Assembly (NCBI GenBank): GCA_028095005.1
Contig: CM051460.1
Coordinates: 79,129,676 to 79,193,675, forward strand
Source of the DNA: Rhynchospora pubera
Taxonomy: Eukaryota; Streptophyta; Magnoliopsida; Poales; Cyperaceae
Reading direction: 5' to 3'
DNA length: 64,000 bases
The translations under genes and the position numbers were made by a program. Below are positions 1 through 12,616 of the stretch, in pieces (positions within the stretch are counted from its first letter, which is position 1; the number at the start of each line of letters is the position of its first letter). Below the pieces are notes generated by a model that had not been told where the DNA came from, did not search any database, and saw nothing but the letters and a program-made list of their open reading frames with translations.

Positions 1-1156
1 GAACTATTTTTTTTTAATGGCTGTTCAATGAACTTGTATGTCTGAGTGCATGCGGATTTATGTCTTGAACGTATTTCTTTAGATCGTATTTTACTTTAAG
101 AGTCAAACGTCAATCATTAAAAAAAATTGGGTTATTTGTTCATGTGGAACTCTATTGAAATTCTCTTACTTGTTTGACGAATCTTCAGGTGAAGTGCGAA
201 ATGTTGAACTTGTCGACATCACCTAAATTTTTTTTTTTTTTTTAAAAAAGGTGGAAATACAACTGAGAATTGGTGGAATCTAGACTGAGGAATCCGGTGT
301 TAACTGAGGGAAGTTCATATACAAAGAAAAATAAAATATTTAGGGGAGTTGATCATTCCACTGAATTTCAACAACGCTCTCAACATCATCAAAATATTCG
401 GCTTTATTCATAGACCTTGTTTTTTGTTTTCTTATTCGACGCTGTCGGATGAAAATTTTGATTTATCCGTCAATGCGATCAAATTAACGCGTCATGCCTA
501 TCCGTCAATGCGATCATATATGTATTGGCCTTGATTTCAAGATTTTAATATATCCTATATGGGACGTAAAATTAATGAGATATCAATATATAGATTATAT
601 TATATATGTCTTCAATAATACAGTTACGCCTGATAATTAAAAAAAACAATAATTGAAGTGTTTCATATATTGGATTAGATTTTCGAACAAAACTATAATT
701 CTGGGATTTTACTGAGACTATAACTAATTAGTCCCTGATCAAAATGAAATATAATGTTTTTTGAAAATATCATAATAAATAGTAAAAAAAAGTTTGGTCT
801 CCAAAGATATTACAATATAGTGATCAACATGAATAGTTTGGATTGACCGTTTGAATTTTAGATCTTGAAAAATAAATCGATAGAAAAGGGATGGTATATA
901 CCATCGATGATGCGTTAGCCATTCTCTCTCTATATAATATATATATATATAAGTTCAATTGAATAGAGTCTAAATTATAAGGGATGAAATGATATAACAA
1001 ATTACCATAAAAAAAGAAATGACATAACAAACAATTTATTGGTCTTAAGGAAGAGAAATGAACAAAAGATAAGTTCAGTTTGATTGCTATTGGATTTTAA
1101 TGAGATGTCCATGCTTCTTTCCATGCAAATTCTCGCTGAATTTATTTTTATCCACT
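1..1156. other. AT-rich intergenic DNA
   Basis: No gene is recognisable on either strand. The stretch holds poly-A/T tracts and short TA repeats. A fragment around 786-872 resembles one arm of the foldback elements at 30260 and 59877 (shared wording like TTTGGTCTCCAA followed by a GGTTTGGATCG-like segment). Open frames here are short and do not look coding. Confidence 0.6.
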
Positions 1157-1303
1157 TCTCCGTTTGGATAGGTGTGGGAAGAAGGGAAGAAATGGAAAGA
1201 AGTATTGGAAAGTGTGTAACTTTGTGAAGAGTTTGAATTGTTTATAATTTTTTTTCTTCCATTCTTCCTTCTTCCTCTTCTTCTTCTTGCATCCAAACGG
1301 AGA
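1157..1303. mobile_element. MITE, family G, copy 1
   Basis: A roughly 147-bp element with terminal inverted repeats TCTCCGTTTGGAT and its complement at the right end. The core contains GTGTGTAACTTTGTGAAGAG, shared almost word for word with four other places in this window (5776, 35671, 44660, 59664). It has no coding capacity; the small minus-strand frame across it is an artefact of the repeat. I could not settle a target-site duplication, so the superfamily stays open. Confidence 0.75.
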
Positions 1304-3103
1304 ATCATACTTTCTCCTTCACGATTTGATTGAGGTCAATGTATTGATTGGCCAAGATTCCTATAGATTAATTATTACTCGTCATCATTTGATAATTTTG
1401 TGCTTGTTTTAATTTCAAATTCTATGGGCTGTTTATGAAGTTATATTTTTTTAGTTCTATTATTGGATACTAGTTGTCATTTAGTTCAATGTCATTGTCA
1501 TTTAACTCATGGAGTATTGATCGATGGTGTAAATTTGGCTCTTAATCGGTGTCATACAAGTATATATTCTGTTAATTCTCTATTACTGGCCCATATATAA
1601 TATATTTATCATTTTCTCCTTCAATCAGTTAGAAGGATCAGATTTGAAGCTACCCCATACTATTTGTATTACTCTATAATTTGGTGTACGATATATGTCA
1701 GAGATAGTGAAACTTATAGGAATAAAAAGGACGAACGTAGTTTGCACATTTGAAAACCTTTAATTAGACGCAACAAGTGCATTATTGGATAAACATGCAA
1801 CAATCTGCATCCATCAATCGTAATGCATTATGCATATTGTCAATATATTACATTATTTTGAAAAGGTACGTATAAATAACATTTCCCCGGAAGTCCATGG
1901 CCGAATGCAATATCTAATACAGTAAGCAGATTCAATATGTCAAATTCTATCAAAAAGAAAAAAAAAAATCAGAGAGACGAAAAACTAATATAGGAATGAA
2001 AAAGTTATCTATAATTCGTACTCCTTGAAGTAAGTTATCCATGGTCTGATTTGATATCTCCAACCGTCTATTTGAATTAAAAAAAAAACTGTCTATTTGG
2101 AACTTATATTATATAGATTATCTGTTTAGTACAAATAATTTAAGACTATTTCATTAATTGACTTTTTTTTCAAATTTCTCTTTTTCTTATAATATATACA
2201 GTCGGCCTCCCTAAATATTTTCACAAGGGCATATGTTCCTCCTAAAATTTGTTTTTCTTTTTCTATTTAAGGATGACATGGTGTTCTGTTGCCATTAGTT
2301 TCTGGACTACTGGGCATTATTTCTTATTTTATCACAATTCTAATTATCTTATACAATATTGGATCTAGACGATTCAAAATACGTTCAAAATCTAACAAAG
2401 AGTTTTTGCACTTTTAAATTCGAGTATATCTAAATTTAGAAGCATTGAGATAAATTTGGCACTCATCTGTCACATTGAACCATATTTTTACTACAATACC
2501 TTTCGAATTTACATATGATACAATCATAAAAGTTATAGATATTTTTCTTAGCTTTCTGATGTATTTTAAATCACCAAAATCAATCTTCATATATATGAAA
2601 AAGTTATGACTAAAATAAGATACAAAATCCTTTATCAGCAATTGCCTTTAACATCTGACGTGTTGACCTTCGGTCTATTCCTCTTATTGTTAGTTTTCCG
2701 AAAGCGTGTGTATTCAAATTAAGAACAGTAAGCCTTTTGTCACTCGTTTTTGGCTCTTTCTGAATATTTAGAAATGCTTGACTAATTGACTATATTTTAA
2801 AAAAATCAGTCAAATAAGAAACATTAACTCTCAGAAAAGCAGAAAACAGGGGAGGAGGGGTGCAGGAGGGGGGGGGGGGGGGGGCAGAACAATGGAAGAG
2901 AAAATATATTAGCGTAATTAATGACAAAATGTGAACTCTTTGCATATCTAAAGAAAAATTTTAAACTCAAATTTTGAATATGAAAGATTGATGAGATTTG
3001 TATAAAGATTTTCATCTCTTTTATCCTCCTTTCTTTCTTTTTTCTTCTCTTTAAATATTTAATATTTGCAGCAAATAAAAAATATAAAGCAAGTCCCGTT
3101 ACA
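1304..3103. other. AT-rich intergenic DNA with a G17 tract
   Basis: No gene is recognisable. The only striking feature is an uninterrupted run of 17 G at 2868-2884 inside a purine-rich patch. The rest is A/T-rich with short homopolymers. Confidence 0.6.
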
Positions 3104-3111
3104 TCTGTATA

Positions 3112-4218
3112 TAGGGATGAAAACGGATCGGATTTTATCCGCTCCGATCCGCATCCGAGAAATAGCGGATTCGGATATTAATATCCGCCCGAACGAATAC
3201 GGATGCGAATACGGATATTTTTAAACGGATACGGATGTGGGAATAAATATTGGAGCGGATACGGTTACGAATACGGATTTTTATCCGTATCCGCAACAAT
3301 TGATTAAACGGATATCCAAATTGCATATCTGAATCTGCAAGTCCAGCTCTAATATTGTAAAATTAATATTCACAACTGTGAATCGAACCCAAGGATTGTT
3401 GTATCCAAGCCAACGCCTCAACCAACAGAGTACACTAACGTTTTTGATTGATATGTATTATGTCTTTATATATCTTAATTAACGCCTCTAGATATTTAGA
3501 TTATGTTTGAAGGGGTCTAAGCAGCCTCATTTAGAGAACTTAGTACAAAGTAAATTTAATATTGAGCCATGAATTTGATATTATGGTTAAACTAACTTCA
3601 CGTGAACTATAGAGAATCCAAATAAGAAAAAAAATATCATATACTATAAAGAATCCAAATAAGAAAAAATATATATATGATATTCAGTTAATAAATTTAG
3701 ATTATATTCAATTAATTATGTAATATCCCATAAGTTATTATTTTTATAAAAGATTTAGTTGGAAAGAAATGAGTTGAAGTGATCTTCCCCCTTTTTTTCT
3801 TCCGTTCCTCCTTGTAGTCTTTTTTCAATTTCTTATTTTTATTAAAAATTCTAAATGTATAACTACCTAATACCTATAGTTCATAAATGTTACGTATAAA
3901 CATTTATTTTGTTTAAAAAAGTATTCAATTGTTGTTACATATTATATGGTATAATATAATTAATAGAGATTATAAATAATGATTGATAATGTAAACAATA
4001 ATTTAATTTATACATATTAAATTATCCGTATCCGATAAAATATATTCGTATTCGACTCCGTATCCGATAATATCCGAACCGTATTCGTATCCGCTTAATA
4101 TCCGAACCGTATCCGTATCCGAACGAATCCATATTCGTATCCGTATTCGAGAAAAAAATATGGATGAGGATATGGGAAGACCAACATCCGCTCTGTATCC
4201 GATCCGTTTTCATCCCTA
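3112..4218. mobile_element. Non-autonomous hAT transposon, 1.1 kb
   Basis: The element starts TAGGGATGAAAACGGATCGG and ends with the exact complement of that end, giving terminal inverted repeats of about 22 bp. It is flanked by a perfect 8-bp duplication, TCTGTATA, at 3104-3111 and 4219-4226, which is the hAT signature. About 200 bp inside each end is packed with degenerate copies of an ATCCGTATCCG-type motif, facing opposite ways at the two ends. Such subterminal repeats are typical transposase-binding regions. The middle is A/T-rich and non-coding; no transposase remains, so it would need one supplied in trans. The Arg/Ile-rich open frames over the ends are translations of the repeats. Confidence 0.88.
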
Positions 4219-4226
4219 TCTGTATA

Positions 4227-5775
4227 GCATGCTCTAATGATCTGGCAAACGCTTAAACCAGCCTTCCTCTATTGTAAACATTTGATATTGCACATACTTT
4301 TGTGAATAATTTCAACAAATTAATCTTTCATAGGATTTTATTCGAATTGGACGGTAAGCGTTTTCTATATTTTTATCTGATATTAATAATAAATATTACA
4401 AATTATAAAATCGGACCCTATTTTTATACAATCAACCGTTATGCAAGCGATTAATGCATCTTTTGTTGAGTACAAAATCCGGCCGAGCAATATTATTTTA
4501 AGATTTAAAATTGAAAGTTTTTACTTTATCTTTTCCGAAATAATTATTTCTTCGAAAGTTCTTTTGTCCTAATTAGATTCGCTAGTTGAATTATGATCAG
4601 CAGGTTTGAATTAAGAACTAATGGTGCAAGTCTTTTCTTAAGTGTTCATACATGCATGAGTTGAATGGAATTGAATTGATTAATTGCTAACCATTTTTAT
4701 TCTTTCAAATTCATACTACCTATACCGTTATTGTCGTATTTATGATTGAAAGGAACCCCTAATAAGATTAATTACTTTCAAAAGTAGTAATAACGAAATA
4801 ATCAGCCAATTTTTTTTTTAAAAAATAGTACATCAAAATGACAAGAAATGACTTCGGAATATAATTAAGTTCATGTATTCTCATACTACAGAGTCATAAC
4901 TTATTAAATTTGGAGTTTGAATGTAGAAGATATAGGTCCCGATCAGAATTGCATTTTTTAACATGAGATTACATTTCATTAGAAAACATTTAATCAAAAT
5001 GGATGAATTTGTCGTCATTTTGTCAGAATTTCTATGTTATTAGATCTAACGGAATCTCGAAAAATCAATTCCAATAAAATGAAGTTCTGTATAAAAATCA
5101 TTTTGATCAAAGCCATAGTCCCGAATAAGTAGCACTACACAGTCTGCTGAGTTAATCGAGCAATTAATCAGACTTGATAGTTGATTAATTAGCTTATAAT
5201 GGCTGATCTATTGTTTAGGCTTTAGTAATCGATCTCCATCGGTGACTCGGTGTTACGTAAAGACAGTGCAAAGAAGACACATCTCAAATCGCTTTCCTAA
5301 TTATATATCTTGTACATAAATATTAAGGAAAATTCTGTGATGGAATAATTTTCAATTACAGTCGTTCATCATTCTGAATAATTATTTTAGATTTCAACCT
5401 CATTTATTTTCTAGCCACTGTTAACAAAATTAGTCAATGTATTAAGTAGTGTTAATAAAGAATTGCTAATTTTTAAAAAATATCAGCCAATCTATGCAAT
5501 ATTGTATGATTATCTTAACAGAATAGTATCGTACTTTATAATTAACTTAACAGATAAAAAAATACTAAATTAATACACAGTAAAAGAAAGAGACTAATCA
5601 ATTATATGAAAAAAAAAATTTCTTGGTCAAAGCAAGTACTGTTCAAAGAGGATATAAAAATGTAAAAGATTGCTGTATATGCTCTGAACTCTAAAAATAA
5701 AATTGTCGGCGCACATGGATTTTGATCCAAAATCAATATATTCTCGTTTTAGCTTCTGGCGTGGGAAATCACATT
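4227..5775. other. AT-rich intergenic DNA
   Basis: No gene is recognisable. Apart from the MITE listed at 4937-5118, this is A/T-rich sequence with no frame that resembles a known protein. Confidence 0.6.
4937..5118. mobile_element. MITE, family D, copy 1
   Basis: An imperfect inverted-repeat element of about 180 bp. Its left end reads CCCGATCAGAATTGCA and its right end CATTTTGATCAAAGCC. The interior has TTTCATTAG and a GGAATCTCGA-like segment that recur at 42863-43042 and 58430-58622. It is non-coding. Boundaries are approximate because the ends are degenerate. Confidence 0.55.
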
Positions 5776-5936
5776 GGGAGCCGTTTGTATAGTTTAGTAA
5801 TTTAAGGAATTTGGAAAAGTTGTAATTTTTAGGAATAAATTTATTGAAAAATGTATAACTTTGTGAAGAATTTATATTGTTTATAAATTTAATAGGAAGA
5901 TAAAATTTCTCAAATTTCTTGAGAATCCAAACAGCC
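5776..5936. mobile_element. MITE, family G, copy 2
   Basis: A diverged copy of the element at 1157. The left end is GGAGCCGTTTGTAT, the right end ATCCAAACAGCC, and the core GTATAACTTTGTGAAGAATT. Inside the ends, AATTT-rich arms form a second level of inverted repeat, as in the copy at 44660. It is non-coding. Confidence 0.65.
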
Positions 5937-6085
5937 ATGATCATTTTTGTCATGTTAGTCCAGTAGGCGGATACATAGCACAGGACATTTTATGAGGACG
6001 TCATATGAAAGTACCTAGGCACCAGTAGCTTCATCCCCATAAAAGTCAAATGACAGTATGAGACCGAGCATGCTAGCTTTCGATT

Positions 6086-6324
6086 ATTCATTAGGACTAA
6101 GAGATGCACAAATTCAATAAAAAAGAAAACTAAATCCTTATCCTTGAATTAAATTTTTGAGCTTGCTTTAATTTGTTGTGTGAAACTTTTGGGTAAACCG
6201 AATGATCAATTTTTCATGGCATTGTTTGGTTTGAGATAATTTGATTGTAAGTCTAAGTATGGTCAATTCCTTTAAACTTAGGATATTGTTTGAGGACAAA
6301 CAATGGTTTAAGTTTGGGGGGATT
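6086..6324 (+). mobile_element. Truncated 3' internal end of the outer LTR element
   Basis: This 239-bp stretch matches 9280-9518 almost base for base, including the polypurine tract TTTAAGTTTGGGGGGAT just before an LTR. It is therefore the tail of an internal region sitting in front of the left LTR. The array reads partial internal, LTR, internal, LTR. That is what a recombined or tandem copy looks like after its left side was lost. Similarity stops abruptly at 6086. Confidence 0.8.
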
Positions 6325-7679
6325 TGATATCTCTTATTTATATATATATTTTAACCATACTTGGCACCAAAATACTACCCAAACCAATGATATTCACTGC
6401 ACTTTTGCATTATATTTTGCAAGATTGGACACTGCCGTAGAATTTGACTTTTTTGTAGGAACTTGGTGGATTGAACACAATAATTGCATAAAAGGGTGGA
6501 TTTTGAAGAAGAAAATGACTGAAAGGAGTCCATAGCATTGTAGAGGTCATCCTAAGCTTTCCAACGATCTTTGAATCACCTCAATCGGAGTCCGGATGAA
6601 GAAATTATGGTCAAAATACTATCAATGCTCGATTCTGGAATTTTGGTCCGAAATTGGTCCGAAATTTATACATTTCTGACCGAAATTTCTAGATTTCGGT
6701 CCGAAATTTCTTTTATGGAAAGTGATTTTTGATAATTTTCAAAGAAGGAAGGATCCCCTCTTGCCCTAGCCGCCTCCTGGTCTTTCCATAGGTGTTTTTA
6801 AGTACGAATTTCGACCAGAGACGCATGCCACATTCCATACAATAATTTCCACCTTTTCCACCGCCGAAAGGCGTGGGATTCCACCTCTCGCAGCGGAGCA
6901 CGTCCATGGCAGCAACTTTGGAGCGATTCTGAACGCGACAGCGGTAGAACCGATCCAACCACGACTTCGGACGATCGATATCTTGAGTTAGAAGCGATAT
7001 TTGGTTTATTCGTTCCTTTTCTCTTGATATTTTGATTTGATGGAGTTTGTATCTTATTTTTCTTGCATGTTTACTGATCTGACAGGACTTTAAATACCTC
7101 TAGAAATCCAACTAAACATACTTAAATAGCTAAATCAGAACGAAAGTATAGGTTTAGTTGTTTATGTGGCAAAAACCGAGTTCCAAGTCAAGTCAGAACC
7201 GAAATCGCGACCGCTGAGGTTAGGACTTAGGTCTGGTCGTCCAGTAGCCTTCACATAACATTATGTAAAGATATCAAGTTGAAACAAGAGGTCTAAAGTA
7301 AGTTTTGGACAGAAACAGTATGGATTTCGGTCCGAAATCCATACATTTCGGTCCGAAATATGCCTATGTCTCGGTGAAAATTGTAGGCAAAGGTGCTTTG
7401 GAGCTAAACTAATTAAACACAAATTCCTAGGACATTATTTGCATTTATTTAGAGTCCAGAAAATACCAAAAATAATTTATTTAATTGCACTTTAGATAAT
7501 TATTTTTTTAAAATCATAAAACTCTAAAAATTAATTGTCTAGATTTCGTGAGGAAGTAAAGTCTAGTAATCAGTTGTACCGTCCCTTGGGTTCGACCCTA
7601 AAGTTTAACTAAAACGACTAGCGAGGTTAGCTCTAGGTTATAAATTTATTTGATATCCTAGGTTTAAATACCTTCATCA
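6325..7679 (+). mobile_element. Left LTR of the outer Athila/Tat-like element
   Basis: A 1,355-bp LTR that begins TGATATCTC and ends CCTTCATCA, so the tips are TGAT/ATCA. Its partner is 9519-10290 plus 29675-30258 (1,356 bp with the duplication counted once). I count roughly 20 differences between the two by eye. The LTR contains several copies of a TTTCGGTCCGAAA-like palindrome (around 6653-6720 and 7323-7360). Confidence 0.85.
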
Positions 7680-7755
7680 AATTGGCACCGTTGCCAGGGA
7701 CGGTGTTGATATTAGAATTTATTTTAGTAACGAGAGACTAGATATTATATCTTTC

Positions 7756-7813
<58 letters not shown>

Positions 7814-9518
7814 AAAAAAACTCATGGTTGGTTTGGATTTTATTGTTGGAAATGCAGGTTTTGATTGATTGTGGATGTCCTACTTGTGACTCGCGCTAGA
7901 GCACCACGGTTCGGAGAACAAAAAAGTTCACGACCCACGCACGACCTCATGTGAGTTTCATGCCACAAGAAAACAAGCCATGATGTTCGCACGCTCCAAC
8001 ATAGTTTTCACAAGCTCCAGCGAAGGTTTTGCACGCCTCACCGTCGCTCGATCGGACGTCTCGCCACCGCATTTTGAAATTCCAGCCTCAAAATTCAAAT
8101 TTTCTCCACAACAAACTTGAAGGACCTCAATGTGGACATGCTGAAAAAATTTCGTGACGATTCGAGCCACAGAGACCAAAATTCATTTATTTAAAGTGAA
8201 AATTTTGGTCCAAAATCTGTGGATTTTGGTCCGAAATTTGTGATGGACAGCACGATTTTTACGTAATCATGAATTGGTACGCTTCCATTTTCACTCTTTT
8301 TACTTAATCTGTGAATGTTCAGCACTGGGACAGTGCTTTGTTCAGTTTGGGGGGTGGGATAAAGAGTAAAAATTGCAAAATATGCAATATTTTGGCCGAA
8401 ATTTTTTAATTTTGATCCGAAATTTTTGCTATTTTGCACTGTTTTGCTCCATTTTGAATGCTGAAAAATCAGAAAATTAATTTTGGATGCATGCTTGATC
8501 TCTGTCTTGGTTAAAATTGATGAAGTTGCTCATTGTTTTACATTGTTCGAATTTTAAAAGCATTTTTGAAAATTTTTCTCAAGGACTCTTGATTATTTAA
8601 ATGCTTTAAATTGATTTGTGCACCAATAGACCGAGTTGGAAATTAGTTTTAGAGTTAAGAACCTGAATTTGGATGCTTGAAAATTGTCAAAATGATCTAA
8701 GTCAAATCTTACAAGTTTTTGTCGAGTGAACGATTTTGTGTCTTGCAAACTTTTGTTTAAAAAGAGATTTTATGAACTTTAAAAATTATAAGATGAATCT
8801 AGATGTGTGTTTTAATGCTTGAATCACCAACGAACAAATTTCTAAATTGATAAAAATCTAAATAGTTGTGAAAACGAGGATGCATCGAGACCTTTTTCCA
8901 CCAACTCAACCACAAATATTGGAGGCTTAAGGAACTTAACATATAAAAAGAAAAAAAAGGAAATATTCAAGTCCGTAGTGGTCTGTAGCGAAAAATGCGT
9001 AAAAACCGGACCGACCTCCCTGGTGCGATATGTGCCAGTAGCATTTTCAAGGTCAATGACTTGCATTAAATCCTCTAGGGTGCAAAGCCCATGACTCGAC
9101 TTGCACAATTTAAATTGGTGAAAATAAAATTGTTTTGATAAGGATTCATTATAAAATTTTCGACTTTGATAAAATCTTTTTACAAATTTTTGCGAGACAT
9201 GGAAAAGAACGGACAAATAAAATTGAGTTTGCAATTGTTTTGACAAAGAGAAGCTAGGGTTCTTGATTTGAAAAATGAAATTCATTAGGACTAAGAGATG
9301 CACAAATTCAATCAAAAAGAAAACTAAACCCTTATCCTTGAATTAAATTTTTTAGCTTACTTTAATTTGTTGTGTGAAACTTTTGGGTAAACTGAATGAT
9401 CAATTTTTCATGGCATTGTTTGGTTTGAGATAATTTGATTGTAAGTCTAAGTATGGTCAATTCCTTTAAACTTAGAATAATTTTTGAGGACAAACAATGG
9501 TTTAAGTTTGGGGGGATT
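7680..9518 (+). mobile_element. Non-coding internal region of the outer LTR element
   Basis: Directly after the LTR, TGGCACCGTTGCCAGGGA at 7683-7700 matches the 3' end of plant tRNA-Asp (family primer site TGGCGCCGTTGCCGGGGA) at 16 of 18 positions. That primer is typical of Athila/Tat-type Ty3/gypsy elements. The right end has the polypurine tract TTTAAGTTTGGGGGGAT at 9501-9517. The 1.8 kb between carries no gag or pol. It holds an ATT microsatellite and FGGTCCGAAAT-type palindromes. It is therefore a non-autonomous (LARD-like) derivative that must borrow proteins. The 157-codon minus-strand frame at 8842-9315 is not convincing. Confidence 0.75.
7757..7812. repeat. (ATT)n microsatellite
   Basis: An uninterrupted run of about 18 ATT units inside the internal region of the outer LTR element, just downstream of its primer-binding site. 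It is likely polymorphic in length. Confidence 0.95.
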
Positions 9519-10290
9519 TGATATCTCTTATTTATATATATATTTTAACCATACTTGGCACCAAAATACTACCCAAACCAATGATATTCACTGCACTATT
9601 GCATTATATTTTGCAAGATTGGACACTGCCGTGGAATTTGACTTGTTTTGTAGGAACTTGGTGGATTGAACACAATAATTGCATAAAAGGGTGGATTTTG
9701 AAGAAGAAAATGACTGAAAGGAGTCCATAGCATTGTAGAGGTCATCCTAAACTTTCCAACGATCTTTGAATCACCTCAATCGGAGTCCGGATGAAGAAAT
9801 TATGGTCAAAATACTATCAATGCTCGATTCTGGAATTTTAGTCCGAAATTTATACATTTCGGACCGAAATTTCTAGATTTCGGTTCGAAATTTCTTTTAT
9901 GGAAAGTGATTTTTGGTAATTTTCAAAGAAGGAAGGATCCCCTCTTGCCCTAGCCGTCTCCTGGTCTTTCCATAGGTGTTTTTAAGTACGAATTTCGACC
10001 AGAGACGCATGCCACATTCCATACAATAATTTCCACCTTTTCCACCACCGTTCTCACGCCGAAAGACGTGGGATTCCACCTCTCGCAGCGGAGCACGTCC
10101 ATGGCAGCAACTTTGGAGCGATTCTGGACGCGACAGCGGTAGAATCGATCCAACCACGACTTCGGACGATCGATATCTTGAGTTAGAAGCGATATTTGGT
10201 TTATTCGTTCCTTTTCTCTTGATATTTTGATATGATGGAGTTTGTATCTTATTTTTCTTGCATGTTTACTGATCCGACAGGACTTTAAAT
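9519..10290 (+). mobile_element. Right LTR of the outer element, part 1
   Basis: This is the first 772 bp of the right LTR, starting TGATATCTC at the end of the polypurine tract. It is cut at GACTTTAAAT, where the gypsy element is inserted. The last five bases, TAAAT (10286-10290), are one half of that element's target-site duplication. The LTR resumes at 29670. Confidence 0.88.
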
Positions 10291-12593
10291 TGTCACACCC
10301 AGCAGCAGCGGCGTGACCGATTCCTGCCGCAGGAACGTGCTTCGCACGCCTTGCAAGGCTTACTGTTTAGCCACAAGTCAATATGCCATGTTTTAGTATA
10401 CTAAGCACCATGCACTTAACTAGCAACAGTTCCAAAAAACAAAGTTGAGGTTATGCTTGTACATGCGCAAGACAAAATTTTGCCAGAGTCTCTCCTGTAA
10501 CATTGGTATCCAGCCATAAAGGCAAGTATCCAAACAAATTATAAGCATTTCCCCCAACCCAAAACCCACAAGCAACCGCCAAGTCAAGCATCAAACTTCG
10601 ATTTACACACAACCAGCACATAATTACACAAGGGAACATGCAACAGTACACAAGTATACAAAACATAGCATAGCTTAATGTACATGGCTTACTTCTCCAC
10701 TCTTCAGCCCACGCGTTCAAAACCTGGAACCCATGAAAACATGGTACGGTGAGAAAGGAAACTATTTCTCAGTGCGGTATTTAGTTCCAACCACGCAAGA
10801 ACCCGAAGTCTCATGTTGCGGAACTAAATACACACTGTTTTATATATAAGAACATAATTTGCACAGTTTATTCATAAAACAGTTAGCAATTCATGCTATG
10901 CACTTGTTGGACACCTATCCATGCACAATACTAGGCTGGTTACCAATCAGCCAAGTCATTTCCTTTCCATCAATACAACCAAATAGTACTCAATTGCTGA
11001 GAACATTTACCCCCTCATAGTCATGAGTCCCGGAACATAAGCGCTTATCTCACGGCCCTTGGAAAGACGGTCGCGACTCCGTTTTCCAAAGATGTAAATG
11101 CCATTCATCACACAATTAGCACAGCCATACCATATATCACAATTCAGCCACAATAAAAAAAACCATTCAATATGCATGTCATGAGATAACAATCCATCCT
11201 ATGCACAGTCATGTAGTATATATATAATGTAGCAATTCATACATGCAGGCTACATGCTGAGTCATGCCAAAAACATCAAGCAACATGCATAATATACTTT
11301 AAGTTTAGCACAGCAACAAGAGTTAGGGTCCAGGTGAAATCCGCACCTCAAACCTTATACCGCTTTACCCGTCGTTCACTGCTGCGAAGCGCCCGCTTCA
11401 TCGCTCAAGTCCACCGCTTCGGTCTGTTCAAAGTCTGGTTCAAGCAAATCAAAACCTAGGTCACAATCATACTCAAAACCAGCCTAACCCAAGCAATTAC
11501 GTGGTAAAGGCACCTAGCCAAGCACCGTTGCGGGACTGGTTTGCGGGTGTTCGCCACGCCGCTTCATGGTTTGTTTACCGACCAGCTCCAGACCTATGGT
11601 GCTCATTAGCACAAGGTCAGTTATGGCGCACAAACAAGACTATGTAATGCACCAATTCATCATCCCTAAGGTCTGTTTGAGTTATGGAAACCAGCCGCTA
11701 TACACGACTCATGCACCGTCATGAACTTCCCATCCTGTTTTGGGTAAACCAGGGCCAAAACCATGCACACAACACTATTCAATACCTTCCCAACTGTCCA
11801 GCTATGATCCAAACACTGTTTTTCACGGCCTAACACCTCACAACCAAGCTTAAGTGGTCTGTTTTGGTAAAGAACAGAGCAAATACGAAATTAGGCAAGA
11901 AGAGGGGCATAATTGTCCATGCAATTGGTGCAGAGAGGGATGTTAAGAGGTGGGGACCAGGTGGCAGCAAACTCTTTCTCCCCCTGCCTAATGACTAAGC
12001 AGCTTGGTGTCATGCATCTATTGGGGCTGGTAAAACCAAGTTGGACTACCCCTTGGCCAGCTTCAAGGGTCACCACTGGACAATTCCAGTCTTACATGCA
12101 TGGTACACTCCAGTACTCACTGCCAACATGCCTAAGTACATGAACCATGACTGGGCAGCTACGTTAGCCACCGCACACGCACACCGACCGTAACCGTCAT
12201 GCGTTACAGCATAATTTGGCCATTATTTTGGGCACAATTTGGATCATCAAGCAATTAAATTTTACCATGCAATATTTTTTTTCAATTTGGCATACATGAT
12301 GCAATAAACACACATAGTCTGATTATATGGCTACCATTACCATAGCGGGACTTATACCGTTTCCAACCACGTTTTACATGACTGCACTAGTGTCTGGACA
12401 GGGGCGGGGGCGTCATTACATGGGTCTCTGGTCAGTCAAGGTCTCAAACATCACCACCCCCCTAATAGACAGGATGCAAATTGGAGCAACATCTAGTACA
12501 GTATTTACCAACCCCTGAATTTCCCCCACGCTCTAAGGCCTGGTTGCAGGGTGTTTACATGACAGGGACACCGTCAAACAACCGTATCTCACA
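10291..12593 (-). mobile_element. 3' LTR of the gypsy element (left copy)
   Basis: A 2,303-bp LTR. In element orientation it is the 3' copy. The polypurine tract AAGGGGGGAGGAAT lies directly next to it at 12592-12605 on the minus strand. It differs from its partner at 27304 by about 20 substitutions counted by eye and by one 63-bp deletion. The deletion is bounded by a GCA repeat in the intact copy, so it probably arose by microhomology-mediated loss. Frames within it, for example at 11913 and 12327, are not genes. Confidence 0.9.
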
Positions 12594-12616
12594 TTCCTCC
12601 CCCCTTAAGAATCCGT

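Noticed and set aside
3120..4213. Short spaced repeats that could suggest a CRISPR-like array
   Set aside because: The repeats are degenerate, without constant spacers, confined to the ends of a hAT element, and this is plant nuclear DNA.
8842..9315. 157-codon minus-strand frame in the outer LTR element
   Set aside because: It lies opposite to the element's orientation, has no recognisable domain and is rich in Phe/Leu from AT-rich sequence. Its end falls in repeated element sequence.
11913..12518. Small frames in the gypsy LTR, present in both copies
   Set aside because: They duplicate because the LTRs do; several overlap in opposite strands and none resembles a protein.
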